Part shown: in pieces, positions 10,133 to 19,108 of the stretch | Position numbering within the stretch: position 1 is the stretch's first letter | Layout: each line of letters begins with the position of its first letter | Assembly: GCA_903934295.1 (NCBI GenBank) | Contig: CAIZNI010000054.1 | Coordinates: 1-64,000 of the forward strand | Source of the DNA: an uncultured beta proteobacterium | GTDB taxonomy: Bacteria > Pseudomonadota > Gammaproteobacteria > Burkholderiales > Burkholderiaceae_E | Direction of reading: 5' to 3' | Length of the DNA stretch: 64,000 nt | Notes under the pieces: generated by a model | Told to the model about the DNA's origin: nothing | The model's input: the letters and a program-made list of their open reading frames with translations, nothing else | Databases searched by the model: none | Made by a program: the position numbers and the translations under genes

Positions 10133-11287
10133 TTACGGATTCACGATGTCGTCCCCGACCGTGATGGCCTTGTAGGCATCGACGATCAGTCCATAAGAGA
10201 CATTGTCGAACACCCGAAACACGAGAAGTCGGCCGATCAGCTCACCCGGAAGGCTGATGCTTTCCTTGGTCTGGCGGTCCTTGACCTGGCGAGACCGCTC
10301 GCGGATGGCCAGCACGTCGCTGACCTCGATGCCCTGGCGGGCGCCCCGGTTCAGCGTGACCACGCTGTTGCGTCCGGCCTGCGAGACGCCGCGGTACACC
10401 GACACGATCCGGCCTTCCACCTTGACCTGCGGCGCCCGCGGCGCGAAGTTCAGGGTCGCCGCGCGGTCGGCCGGCACCAGACGGTCGCCATCGCCGATTT
10501 CCTCGTTGGCCGACACGATTCGCACCACCGCCGGGTCGCCGCGGCGTTCGATCCGCGCCGAGCCCAGGAGCACGGCTTCATAGGCGATCGGCAGCAGTGT
10601 GTCGGGATCCTTCAGTGCACTGGCGGTCCGGTAGATGTACCAGTCGGTCGCGGTCTGGTCTTTCAGTCCGCGGACGTAGGCGATGTCGCCCCGGCCCAGG
10701 AAAACCCGGCCTTCCTGGGTGCCGACGATGCGGGGGTCGTTCTGCTGGCCCGTCGCCTCGACGATGAGCGGCCGGTTCAGGAAGGGTTCGATGAGCGAGG
10801 CGCGGATGGTCGGGATCGCCTCGGTCGCCAGCGGCTGGCTGCGCACCCGGGGCCGCGCGACTTCGCTGGGCTCTTGCGCGGCTGCGGCGCCGGCGTCGGC
10901 GGGCGTGACATTGGCGGTGACGCCCACCGGTGCGGTCACCGGCCGACCCAGCCGCAGGCGCGGCGAGGCGCCGCTGCGATCGAGGTAGACGATGTCGCCG
11001 GGGTAGATCAGGTGCGGGTTGCGGATCTGCTCGCGGTTCAGCGCCCAGATCTCGGGCCAGCGCCAGGGCTTCTCGAGGAACTTGCCCGAGATGTCCCAGA
11101 GCGTGTCGCCCTTGACGACCACATGCTTGTCCGGCGCGTCCCGGGCGATTTCGAGCGGTGCGGCACCGGGCGGACCGGCTGTGCCGGCGGCCGGTGAGTC
11201 GGCGGCGGCGGGCGTCTGGGCCCCTGCGCCGGCACAGGCCAGGCAAAGCGCCAGTGCCAGGGTCCGCATGCTAGACTTGTTGATCAT
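10133..11287 (-). CDS. LysM-domain periplasmic protein
   Basis: 384 aa from ATG 11287; ATG 11269 (MRTLALALCLACAGAG) is an equally good start, and neither has a clear ribosome site. After a Sec signal and a short Ala/Pro linker comes one LysM domain (VVVKGDTLWDISGKFL … NPHLIYPGDIVYL, residues ~57-105) that binds peptidoglycan. The long C-terminal region (~160-384) is beta-rich with no recognised catalytic motif. This gene sits upstream of dprA in many Burkholderiales. Dedicated function is unknown; a cell-wall anchoring role is inferred. Confidence 0.85.
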   Translation of the reverse strand: MINKSSMRTLALALCLACAGAGAQTPAAADSPAAGTAGPPGAAPLEIARDAPDKHVVVKGDTLWDISGKFLEKPWRWPEIWALNREQIRNPHLIYPGDIVYLDRSGASPRLRLGRPVTAPVGVTANVTPADAGAAAAQEPSEVARPRVRSQPLATEAIPTIRASLIEPFLNRPLIVEATGQQNDPRIVGTQEGRVFLGRGDIAYVRGLKDQTATDWYIYRTASALKDPDTLLPIAYEAVLLGSARIERRGDPAVVRIVSANEEIGDGDRLVPADRAATLNFAPRAPQVKVEGRIVSVYRGVSQAGRNSVVTLNRGARQGIEVSDVLAIRERSRQVKDRQTKESISLPGELIGRLLVFRVFDNVSYGLIVDAYKAITVGDDIVNP

Positions 11288-11336
11288 GGTTTGCGGTACC
11301 GGGATGGAGTGGTCGGGTTTCGGAAATGAGGGCCTG

Positions 11337-11377
11337 TCAGGCCTCCAAATCGTTAAAATCAGGCCTCTAAATTGACA
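11337..11377. promoter_or_regulatory. AT-rich divergent promoter region with 22-bp-spaced direct repeat
   Basis: TCAGGCCTCCAAAT (11337-11350) recurs as TCAGGCCTCTAAAT (11359-11372), exactly 22 bases apart, two helical turns. The second copy runs into a perfect TTGACA (11372-11377). Downstream of it are several A/T tracts. This is the only long AT-rich stretch in the window and lies between the divergent LysM and def genes. A clean -10 at the right spacing was not found. Confidence 0.4.
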
Positions 11378-11496
11378 AATTTTCTTTAAAATCAAGGGTT
11401 TAAAGAAAACTTCTCTCTGAAGACTTTATCCCGGATTCTGACGCCAATCCCTTGGTCCCGCAAGCTCAATCCGGAATCAATGGTAGATATTCGCCG

Positions 11497-12003
11497 ATGG
11501 CCGCGCTTCCCATCCTTCGATTTCCCGACCCGCGCCTGCACACGGTGGCAAAGCCGGTCGACTGCTTTGACGAGCCGCTGCGCCAGCTCGTGCGCGACAT
11601 GGCCGAGACCATGTACACCGCGCCCGGCATCGGTCTGGCGGCCACTCAGGTCGACGTTCATCAGCAGGTCATCGTCATCGACACCTCCGACGCCCATAAC
11701 CGGCTGCAGGTGTTCATCAATCCCGAGATCATCAGCGCCAGCACTGACGCCAAGGTCTACGAAGAAGGCTGCCTGTCGGTGCCCGGCATCTATGAAGAGG
11801 TCGAGCGTCCCGACCGGGTCAGGGTTCGCGCGTTCGACGAGCACGGCCGCGAGTTCACCTACGACGCCGAAGGCCTGATGGCGGTCTGCCTGCAGCATGA
11901 AATGGATCACCTCAAGGGTCGCGTCTTCGTGCAGTACCTGTCGCGCCTGAAGCAGACCCGGATCCGCTCCCGGATGCTCAAGCAGGACCGCGAGGTCGCC
12001 TGA
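11497..12003 (+). CDS. def: Peptide deformylase
   Basis: 168 aa from ATG 11497; an in-frame TTG at 11452 would add 15 residues not expected in the family. All three deformylase motifs are intact: GIGLAATQ (44-51), EGCLS (90-94, metal ligand Cys92) and HEMDH (134-138, metal ligands His134 and His138, catalytic Glu135). The enzyme removes the formyl group from new proteins at the ribosome exit. It heads the def-fmt pair with a 121-base gap to fmt. Confidence 0.97.
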   Translation: MAALPILRFPDPRLHTVAKPVDCFDEPLRQLVRDMAETMYTAPGIGLAATQVDVHQQVIVIDTSDAHNRLQVFINPEIISASTDAKVYEEGCLSVPGIYEEVERPDRVRVRAFDEHGREFTYDAEGLMAVCLQHEMDHLKGRVFVQYLSRLKQTRIRSRMLKQDREVA

Positions 12004-12124
12004 GCCCGGCGCAGGCGCTTCCCCGCCGGCACCGGCTGCCGGCCGATGACCGCCGCTGCCGCCGGCTGACCATGCCTGCCGCGGGCCCGGCCCGCTGCTT
12101 TCCGATCACCTGCCTGAATCCGCC

Positions 12125-13126
12125 ATGCGCCTGATATTTGCCGGGACCCCGGTTTTCGCCCGCGAAGCACTCGCCGCGCTGATCGCCGCCGGCCATGAGA
12201 TCGCGCTGGTGCTGACCCGCGCCGACAAGCCGGCCGGCCGTGGCCAGAAGATCTCGCCCAGCCCGGTCAAGCGCCTGGCGCTCGACCACGGCCTGCCGGT
12301 TTTCCAGCCAGCCAGCCTGCGCGACGAGGCGGCGCTGCGGGTCCTGGTCGAGGCCCATGCCCAGGTGATGGTGGTGGCCGCCTACGGCCTGATCCTGCCG
12401 GCGGCCGCGCTGGCGGTGCCGCCGCTGGGCTGCCTGAACATCCACGGCTCGCTGCTGCCGCGCTGGCGCGGCGCGGCGCCGATCCAGCGCGCGATCGAGG
12501 CGGGCGACAGCGTCACCGGCATCACCATCATGCAGATGGATGCCGGGCTCGACACCGGTCCGATGCTGCTGTCCGAGTCGCTGGCGATCGGTCCGTCGGA
12601 AGCCGCAGCGGCCCTGCACGATCGGCTGGCGGACCTCGGGGCGCGGTTGATCGTGCGCGCGCTGGACGAGCTGGCGGCCGCCCGCCTGCGTCCCGAACCG
12701 CAGCCGCAGACCGGCATCACCTATGCCCACAAGATCCTGAAGACGCAGTCGCGCATCGACTGGCGCGCATCGGCTCGCGAGATCGCCGACCGGATTCGCG
12801 CCTTCGATCCGTTTCCCGGCTGCACCGCCGATTTCCGCGCGACGCCGGCCGGCGGCGAACCCGAACGGCTGAAGATCTGGGCGGCGCGCCCGCTCGAGGG
12901 CGCGCCGCCCGGCCCTGGCGCTGCCGGCGCGGGATTGCCGGGCGCCATCGCTCCCGACGCCCCGGGCCGGCTGGTGGTCGGCTGCGGCAGCGGCCTGCTC
13001 GAGGTGCTCGAAGTGCAGCGTCCGGGCGGACGGCGTCTGCCGGTGGCCGACTGGTTACGGGCGGTGGCGCCCGCGCCGGGCGCCGCTTTCGTGCCGAATC
13101 CACCCGATGACGAACCGTCCGTCTGA
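12125..13126 (+). CDS. fmt: Methionyl-tRNA formyltransferase
   Basis: 333 aa. The N-terminal Rossmann formyltransferase domain starts [12 protein letters not shown]. The folate/catalytic site carries [18 protein letters not shown] (Asn, His and downstream Asp in [12 protein letters not shown]), and the C-terminal OB-fold tRNA-binding domain follows from about residue 205. An Ala/Gly/Pro-rich insert near residues 258-280 is longer than in E. coli. It formylates initiator Met-tRNA; def removes the group later, and the two genes are adjacent. Confidence 0.97.
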   Translation: MRLIFAGTPVFAREALAALIAAGHEIALVLTRADKPAGRGQKISPSPVKRLALDHGLPVFQPASLRDEAALRVLVEAHAQVMVVAAYGLILPAAALAVPPLGCLNIHGSLLPRWRGAAPIQRAIEAGDSVTGITIMQMDAGLDTGPMLLSESLAIGPSEAAAALHDRLADLGARLIVRALDELAAARLRPEPQPQTGITYAHKILKTQSRIDWRASAREIADRIRAFDPFPGCTADFRATPAGGEPERLKIWAARPLEGAPPGPGAAGAGLPGAIAPDAPGRLVVGCGSGLLEVLEVQRPGGRRLPVADWLRAVAPAPGAAFVPNPPDDEPSV

Positions 13127-13232
13127 CGGTGGCGCTGTCGGCTTGCAATGATGGGCTCTTGCGCGCGACCCATGGGACCCCCATTTATCGGGCGACGGGG
13201 TTGATACCCCAATCCAGAAGGAGTTGATGGCC

Positions 13233-14084
13233 GTGTTCAACATGATGAAAACCGCAATCCTGATGGCTGCGATCACCGCCCTGTTCGGGGTGGTCGGTGC
13301 GGCCATGGGTGGCAAGACCGGCATGCTTGCCGCGCTGGGCTTCGCCCTGGTCTCGAACTTTTTCGCCTACTGGTTCTCGGACAAGATGGTGCTGCGCATG
13401 TACAACGCGCAGGAGGTCGACGAGACCACCGCGCCGCAGTTCTACGGCATGGTCCGTGAACTGGCGCAGCGGGCCGACCTGCCGATGCCGAAGGTCTACC
13501 TGATCGACGAGCAGGCGCCCAACGCCTTTGCCACCGGCCGCAATCCGGAGCACGCGGCGGTCGCGGCCACCACCGGGATCCTGCGGGTGCTGTCGGCCAG
13601 CGAACTGCGCGGCGTGATGGCCCATGAGCTCGCGCACGTCAAGCATCGCGACATCCTGATTTCCACGATCTCGGCGACCATGGCCGGTGCGATTTCGGCG
13701 GTGGCCAATTTCGCGATGCTGTTCGGCGGACGCGACAACGGAGGCCGGCCCGCCAATCCGATCGCCGGCATCCTGCTGGCCATCCTCGCGCCGCTGGCCG
13801 GCGCGCTGATCCAGATGGCGATCTCGCGGGCCCGCGAATTCGAGGCCGATCGCGGCGGCGCCGAGATCTGCGGCGACCCGGCGGCGCTGGCGAGCGCCCT
13901 GGACAAGATCCACCGCTATGCTCAGGGCATTCCGCTCGAGACCACCGAACGCCACCCGGAGACCGCACAGATGATGATCATGAACCCCTTGTCGGGCGGC
14001 GGGCTGCGTGGCCTGTTCTCGACTCACCCGGCCACCGAGGAGCGCGTGGCGCGCCTGATGGCCATGGCCGGCCGGCCGTTCTGA
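13233..14084 (+). CDS. htpX: Membrane zinc protease HtpX
   Basis: 283 aa taking GTG 13233 as start ([13 protein letters not shown]), which matches the usual family N-terminus and lies 9 bases after AGAAGGAG (13216-13223); ATG 13227 and TTG 13224 are alternatives too close to that site. Four membrane helices are visible. The active site is HELAH in [12 protein letters not shown], and the third zinc ligand is the Glu in [10 protein letters not shown]. HtpX degrades misfolded inner-membrane proteins. It follows fmt and precedes rsmB, as in other Burkholderiales. Confidence 0.95.
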   Translation: MFNMMKTAILMAAITALFGVVGAAMGGKTGMLAALGFALVSNFFAYWFSDKMVLRMYNAQEVDETTAPQFYGMVRELAQRADLPMPKVYLIDEQAPNAFATGRNPEHAAVAATTGILRVLSASELRGVMAHELAHVKHRDILISTISATMAGAISAVANFAMLFGGRDNGGRPANPIAGILLAILAPLAGALIQMAISRAREFEADRGGAEICGDPAALASALDKIHRYAQGIPLETTERHPETAQMMIMNPLSGGGLRGLFSTHPATEERVARLMAMAGRPF

Positions 14085-14152
14085 GCCCGCTCGCCGAGCC
14101 GGGTGGCGCCAGCGCGGCGGCGGCCCCCGGGCGCGCGCCGCTGTCGCTGGAA

Positions 14153-15445
14153 ATGCGGGCGGCGGCGGCGGCGCTGGCGCAGCTCATCGAGGGGCGCGCC
14201 CTTCCCGAGGCGTTGGCCCGCGTCACCGACGAGCATCGCCTGACCGGCATCTCGCGGTCGGCGGCGCGCGACATCGCCTACGGGGCGACGCGCCGGCTGG
14301 GGACCGCGCGTGCGCTGGCGGCCCGCCTGAACAGCCGCGATCCGGCGCCCGAGGTGGCGGCGCTGCAGCTGGTCGGGCTGTCCGAGCTGCTGGTGCCGCA
14401 GCGCCGCCACGAGGCGGTGATCGTCGATCAGCTGGTGTCGGCGGCCCGTGCCGATGCGGCGCTGGCCCCGGCGGCGGCTTTCCTGAACGCCACGATGCGC
14501 CGCTTCCTGCGCGAGCGCGAGGCCCTCGAGGCACTGGTCGCCGGCGAGACCGAGGCGCGCTGGAACCACCCGGGCTGGTGGGTCGATCGGGTGCGCCAGG
14601 ATCACCCGCACCGCTGGGAGTCGGTGCTGCAGGCCGCCCAGGAGCGCCCGCCGATGACCCTGCGGGTCAACGCACGCAAGGGCACGGTCGCCGGATACCT
14701 GGCGCGGCTGCAGGCCGCCGGTCGGGCGGCGGTGGCGATCGGACCCGACGCGGTCCTGCTCGAGCAGCCCTGCGACGTCCAGGAGTTGCCCGGTTTCGAG
14801 CAGGGCGATGTGTCGATCCAGGACCTGGCCGCGCAGATGGCCGCGCGCCTGCTGGGCGCCAGCGACGGCGAGCGTGTGCTCGATGCCTGCGCAGCACCGG
14901 GCGGCAAGACGGCCCATCTGCTCGAGCTCTCCGACTGTCGTCTGACCGCCCTGGATTCCGACGCGACGCGCCTGGATCGGGTACGCGAAACCCTGGCCCG
15001 GATCGGCCGCGAAGCCGAGGTTCGGGCGGGCGACGCGGCCGACCCGAGCGGCTGGTGGGATGGCCGGCCCTACCGCCGCATCCTGCTCGATGCGCCCTGC
15101 ACCGCCTCGGGCATCGTGCGCCGCCACCCCGACGTGCGCTGGCTGCGCCGCCGTAGCGATCTCGCGACAATGGCGCGCCGGCAGTCGGAAATGCTGGCGG
15201 CGTTGTGGGGGCTGCTCGAGCCGGGTGGTACATTGCTTTTCGTGACCTGTTCGGTCTTTCGAGCCGAAGGCGAGCAGGTAATCGAGCGCTTCTGCGCGGC
15301 GCAGGGCGATGCCAAACGGTTGCCCGTGCTGTGGCGCTGGCAGGACGAGACCCGGGAGCACCGGATCAGCCACCTGCTGCCGCAGTCGACGCTGCACCGG
15401 GACCACGACGGATTCTTCTACGCTTCGCTCCTCAAACGCCCTTGA
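14153..15445 (+). CDS. rsmB: 16S rRNA (cytosine-967-C5)-methyltransferase
   Basis: 430 aa, the normal length. An N-terminal NusB-like RNA-binding domain (residues ~1-135) is followed by the SAM-dependent methyltransferase domain. The SAM motif is DACAAPGGKTAHLLEL; the two active cysteines lie in LLDAPCTASGIVRRHPD and FVTCSVF. The frame is open further upstream with no better start codon, so ATG 14153 is kept. The end overlaps the next gene by three bases. Confidence 0.95.
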   Translation: MRAAAAALAQLIEGRALPEALARVTDEHRLTGISRSAARDIAYGATRRLGTARALAARLNSRDPAPEVAALQLVGLSELLVPQRRHEAVIVDQLVSAARADAALAPAAAFLNATMRRFLREREALEALVAGETEARWNHPGWWVDRVRQDHPHRWESVLQAAQERPPMTLRVNARKGTVAGYLARLQAAGRAAVAIGPDAVLLEQPCDVQELPGFEQGDVSIQDLAAQMAARLLGASDGERVLDACAAPGGKTAHLLELSDCRLTALDSDATRLDRVRETLARIGREAEVRAGDAADPSGWWDGRPYRRILLDAPCTASGIVRRHPDVRWLRRRSDLATMARRQSEMLAALWGLLEPGGTLLFVTCSVFRAEGEQVIERFCAAQGDAKRLPVLWRWQDETREHRISHLLPQSTLHRDHDGFFYASLLKRP

Positions 15446-16032
15446 CTGCCCGCCTCATCCGGGCGCTGGCCCTGATGGCGATGGTCTGGGCGGCCCTGGC
15501 GGCCCACCCGACCCCGGCGCAAGCCGCCGATGCCATCGAGGTGCGGAGCGCCCAACTCGACCCCTCCCCCGATGGCTGGATGCTGGCGGCCGATTTCGCG
15601 ATCTCGTTGCCGCAGCGGCTCGAGGAAGCGGTCAATCGCGGGGTCATGCTCTATTTCGTGGTCGAGTTCGACGTGATCCGGCCGCGCTGGTACTGGTTCG
15701 ATGAGTCGGTGACCGCGGCCTCGCAGGCCTACCGGCTGTCGTATCACGCCCTGACCCGGCAATATCGCCTCAACCTGTCCGGTTTCGCCCAGACCTTCCC
15801 GACGCTCGCCGAAGCGCTGGTGGCGATGTCGCGGGTGCGCGGCTGGCGGGTGCTCGAGCCCGACCAGGTCCGCGTCGGCACGACCTACGATGTTCAGGTT
15901 CGCATGCGCCTGGACACTGCGCAGCTGCCCAAGCCCTTCCAGGTGACGGCGCTGACCAACCGCGAGTGGACCCTGAGTTCCGAATGGAAACGATTCCGGT
16001 TCAGCCCCGAGACCCCGAAAAACGCGCCATAA
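15442..16032 (+). CDS. DUF4390 exported protein
   Basis: 196 aa. The likely start is TTG 15442, whose last two bases form part of the rsmB TGA stop, giving tight translational coupling. From there the N-terminus is a good Sec signal (LIRALALMAMVWAALAAHPTPAQA). The mature part has the DUF4390 pattern (RSAQLDPSPDGWMLAADF, FDVIRPRWYWFDE, TNREWTLSSEWKRF). DUF4390 proteins lie next to ntrY-type kinases in Betaproteobacteria. They are predicted periplasmic and are possibly a sensing partner; no function has been shown that I know of. Confidence 0.9.
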   Translation: MTARLIRALALMAMVWAALAAHPTPAQAADAIEVRSAQLDPSPDGWMLAADFAISLPQRLEEAVNRGVMLYFVVEFDVIRPRWYWFDESVTAASQAYRLSYHALTRQYRLNLSGFAQTFPTLAEALVAMSRVRGWRVLEPDQVRVGTTYDVQVRMRLDTAQLPKPFQVTALTNREWTLSSEWKRFRFSPETPKNAP

Positions 16033-18380
16033 CCCGCGCGCTGCGGGTGGCGCTGCTCGCCTCGGTCCTGCTGGCGGTGATCCTGCTCGCGCTGCTGGCG
16101 ACGGCCAGCAGCAACACTCACCTGTTCGAAGGCCACTATCCGCTGCTGCTCGGTCTGGCCAGCGCGGTGGCGCTGCTGCTGCTCGGACTGGTGCTGGAGT
16201 TGCTGCGTCGGCTGGTCACGCGTTACCGGCGCGGGCTGTTCGGGACCCGGCTGATGGCCCGGATGGCCGGCTCCTTCGTGCTGATGACGGTGGTGCCGGT
16301 GGCGCTGGTGTTCTTCGTGGCTGTCCAGTTCGTCGGCCGTTCGATCGAGTCCTGGTTCGACGTGCCGCTGGAGCGTGCGCTCGACTCCGGCCTGAACCTG
16401 GCGCGTGCCTCGCTCGATGCGATGCTCACCGACCTGACCCAGAAGTCGCGGGTGATGGCCGCCGAACTCGCCGACACGCCGCCGGCCTCCTGGGCGCAGA
16501 CGCTGAGCCGGCTGCGCGAGCAGACCGGTGTGCAGGAGGCGGTGCTGCTGGCGGGCAACGGCCGCATCATCACCGCCAGCGGGGGCCAGTTTGCCCGGCT
16601 GGTTCCCGATCTGCCGCCGGCCGATGCGCTGCGCCAGGCGCGGCTCACCCGCCAGTTCGCCCGCATCGAGGCCGGCGAGCCGGGCACGGCCGAGCGCGGG
16701 CTCAAGCTGCGGGTGATCGTGATGGTCGCCGCCGACGGCCAGCGCGTCGACGACAGCCGCTACCTGCAACTCGTGCAGTCGGTGCCGACCGCCCTGGCCG
16801 AGAATGCCGAAGCGGTGCAGCAGGGCTTTCGCGATTTCCAGCAGCTGTCGCTGTCGCGCGGCGGTCTCAAGGCGATTTTCCGGATCACGCTCACCCTCAC
16901 TTTCCTGCTGACGGTGTTTGCGGCGGTGGCCGGTGCGTTCCTGCTGGCCGGCTGGCTCACCGGACCCCTGTCCGAGCTGGCCGCCGCCACCCGCTCGGTG
17001 GCCGAGGGCGATTTCCGGCCGGTCAAGGATTACGCCGGGCGCGACGAGCTCGGGGTGCTCACCCGATCGTTCAATGCCATGACCTATCAGCTCCAGGAGG
17101 CCCGCTCGCTGGTCGACCGCAACCAGCGCGAACTCGAGCGCGTCAATGCGCGGCTCGAGAGCGTACTGGCCAATCTGGATGCCGGGGTCATGGTCCTCGA
17201 TGCCGACCTGCGCCTGACGCTCGCCAATCCGGGCGCCGATCGCATCCTGGGTGCCCGCCTGGCGGAGCACCTCGGGATGACGCTGGCCGAACTGCCGGGT
17301 TTCGGTCCGCTGGCCGACGACATCCGGGCGGCGTTCAACGACCAGGCCGCGACCGGCTCATCGAGCTGGCAGCGCCAGTTCGTGCTCGGGCGCAGCCGCG
17401 AGGAGCAGACCGCCGACGGCAACGGCATCGGCCCGGCGCCCGATCCCAGCCGGCCGGCCGACCAGACGCTGCTGGCGCGCGGTTCGATCCTGCCCGAGCG
17501 GCAGGTCGGCCATGTGATCGTCTTCGACGACATCAGCGAGGTGATCACCGCCCAGCGCACGCTGGCGTGGACCGAGGTGGCGCGGCGCCTGGCCCATGAG
17601 ATCAAGAATCCGCTGACCCCGATCCAGCTGGCTGCCGAGCGCATGGAATTCAAGCTGCGTGACAAGCTGCAGCCGGCCGATGCCGAGATGCTGGCCCGCA
17701 ACACCCAGACGATCGTCAACCAGGTGTCGGCACTGAAGACCATGGTCGACGAGTTCCGCGACTATGCGCGCCTGCCGGCCGCGCAGCTGCAGGCGTTGCA
17801 GATCAATGACCTGATCGACGACGTCTTGCGCCTCTACGCGGCCGGCGATCCGCACGGCGCGATCCGCGCGCACCTGGCCGTCGATGCGCCGGTGGTGATG
17901 GGCGACGCCACCCAGCTGCGCCAGGTCTTCCACAACCTGATCAAGAACGCGCTGGAGGCCGGCGGCAAGGGCGCTGCACGCGACGCCGCCGCGCCCACTG
18001 CCGAGGGAGCGGATCCCCGGCGCCTGTTGGTCGATGTGGCCAGCGAGCGGGTCGCGCTGGCCGACGGCCGTGCCGCGGTCCGGGTGACGGTTCGTGATCA
18101 TGGCAGCGGTTTCACGCCGGGCATGCTCGCACGCGCCTTCGAACCCTATGTGACCAGCAAGCCGCGGGGCACCGGACTGGGGCTGGCGATCGTGCGCAAG
18201 ATCATCGATGAGCATGGCGCGCGAATCGACATCAGCAACTGGCACGATGAGACAGGGCAGGTCGCCGGGGCGCAGGTAGCGGTTCTATTTACCAAATTGC
18301 CGAAAACGGTAGACAATCCGGGGTTTGAATCGCAGGCGCAGCGCCACGGGGAATATGGCCGAAATTCTGGTGGTGGATGA
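15984..18380 (+). CDS. ntrY: NtrY-type membrane sensor histidine kinase
   Basis: 798 aa. The start ATG 15984 lies inside the DUF4390 gene (49-base overlap). Layout: two N-terminal helices (~22-80) and a third near 95-115, a periplasmic sensor of about 180 residues, a helix at ~300-325, HAMP (~325-380), PAS (~390-500), HisKA with phospho-acceptor His in AHEIKNPLTPIQLA, and HATPase_c with NLIKNALEAGGKG and GTGLGLAIVRKI. NtrY phosphorylates NtrX and has been linked to nitrogen and redox/envelope control. ntrX overlaps its end. Confidence 0.93.
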   Translation: METIPVQPRDPEKRAITRALRVALLASVLLAVILLALLATASSNTHLFEGHYPLLLGLASAVALLLLGLVLELLRRLVTRYRRGLFGTRLMARMAGSFVLMTVVPVALVFFVAVQFVGRSIESWFDVPLERALDSGLNLARASLDAMLTDLTQKSRVMAAELADTPPASWAQTLSRLREQTGVQEAVLLAGNGRIITASGGQFARLVPDLPPADALRQARLTRQFARIEAGEPGTAERGLKLRVIVMVAADGQRVDDSRYLQLVQSVPTALAENAEAVQQGFRDFQQLSLSRGGLKAIFRITLTLTFLLTVFAAVAGAFLLAGWLTGPLSELAAATRSVAEGDFRPVKDYAGRDELGVLTRSFNAMTYQLQEARSLVDRNQRELERVNARLESVLANLDAGVMVLDADLRLTLANPGADRILGARLAEHLGMTLAELPGFGPLADDIRAAFNDQAATGSSSWQRQFVLGRSREEQTADGNGIGPAPDPSRPADQTLLARGSILPERQVGHVIVFDDISEVITAQRTLAWTEVARRLAHEIKNPLTPIQLAAERMEFKLRDKLQPADAEMLARNTQTIVNQVSALKTMVDEFRDYARLPAAQLQALQINDLIDDVLRLYAAGDPHGAIRAHLAVDAPVVMGDATQLRQVFHNLIKNALEAGGKGAARDAAAPTAEGADPRRLLVDVASERVALADGRAAVRVTVRDHGSGFTPGMLARAFEPYVTSKPRGTGLGLAIVRKIIDEHGARIDISNWHDETGQVAGAQVAVLFTKLPKTVDNPGFESQAQRHGEYGRNSGGG

Positions 18381-19104
18381 CGAGATCGGCATCCGGGAAC
18401 TCCTGTCCGAAATTCTCGGCGACGAAGGCCATTCGGTGCTGCTGGCCGACAGTGCCCATCAGGCGCGCCGGCTGCGCGAGGACAACCTTCTCGATCTCGT
18501 GTTGCTCGACATCTGGATGCCGGACACCGACGGCGTCACGCTGCTCAAGGAATGGGCGTCCACCGGCAAGCTCACCATGCCGGTCATCATGATGTCCGGA
18601 CACGCCACCATCGACACCGCGGTCGAGGCGACCCGGATCGGGGCACTCGATTTCCTGGAGAAGCCGATCGCGCTGCAAAAGCTGCTGAAGGCGGTCGAGC
18701 AGGGTCTCGCTCGGGGGCGGGCAGCGCCCGCGCGCGCCGCGGTCGTGCCGGTCCAGCCGGGCTTCGGGATCGCCGGTGCGACGCTGCCCCCGACCCTGCT
18801 GCGCCCGGTCGTCAGCACCGAGACGCCCGCCACCGAGTTCCTGCCGGTGCATCAGGCGGTCCCGGGGGCTCCCGTGGCCGCAGCGCCAGGCGCGGCGATC
18901 GCGCTGCGCGAGCTGCCGATCGACCAGCCGCTGCGCGAGGCGCGCGATGCGTTCGAGCGGGCTTACTTCGAATATCACCTGTCGCGCGAGCACGGCAGCA
19001 TGACCCGGGTCGCCGAAAAAACCGGGCTCGAGCGCACCCACCTCTACCGCAAGCTCAAGCAGCTCGGCATCGACCTGTCGCGCGGCGCCTACCGCAAGAC
19101 CTGA
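18355..19104 (+). CDS. ntrX: NtrX-type response regulator lacking the AAA+ domain
   Basis: 249 aa, starting inside ntrY (26-base overlap) after ACGGGGA. The receiver domain has Asp8, Asp9, phospho-acceptor Asp52 in LLDIWMPDTDG, and Lys103 in FLEKPI. A linker of about 80 residues follows, then a Fis-type helix-turn-helix (SMTRVAEKTGLERTHLYRKL). Canonical NtrX has about 450 residues with a sigma-54-interacting AAA+ domain; that domain is absent here. This short form is known in Betaproteobacteria and implies it does not activate sigma-54 promoters in the usual way. Confidence 0.9.
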   Translation: MAEILVVDDEIGIRELLSEILGDEGHSVLLADSAHQARRLREDNLLDLVLLDIWMPDTDGVTLLKEWASTGKLTMPVIMMSGHATIDTAVEATRIGALDFLEKPIALQKLLKAVEQGLARGRAAPARAAVVPVQPGFGIAGATLPPTLLRPVVSTETPATEFLPVHQAVPGAPVAAAPGAAIALRELPIDQPLREARDAFERAYFEYHLSREHGSMTRVAEKTGLERTHLYRKLKQLGIDLSRGAYRKT

Positions 19105-19108
19105 CCGG

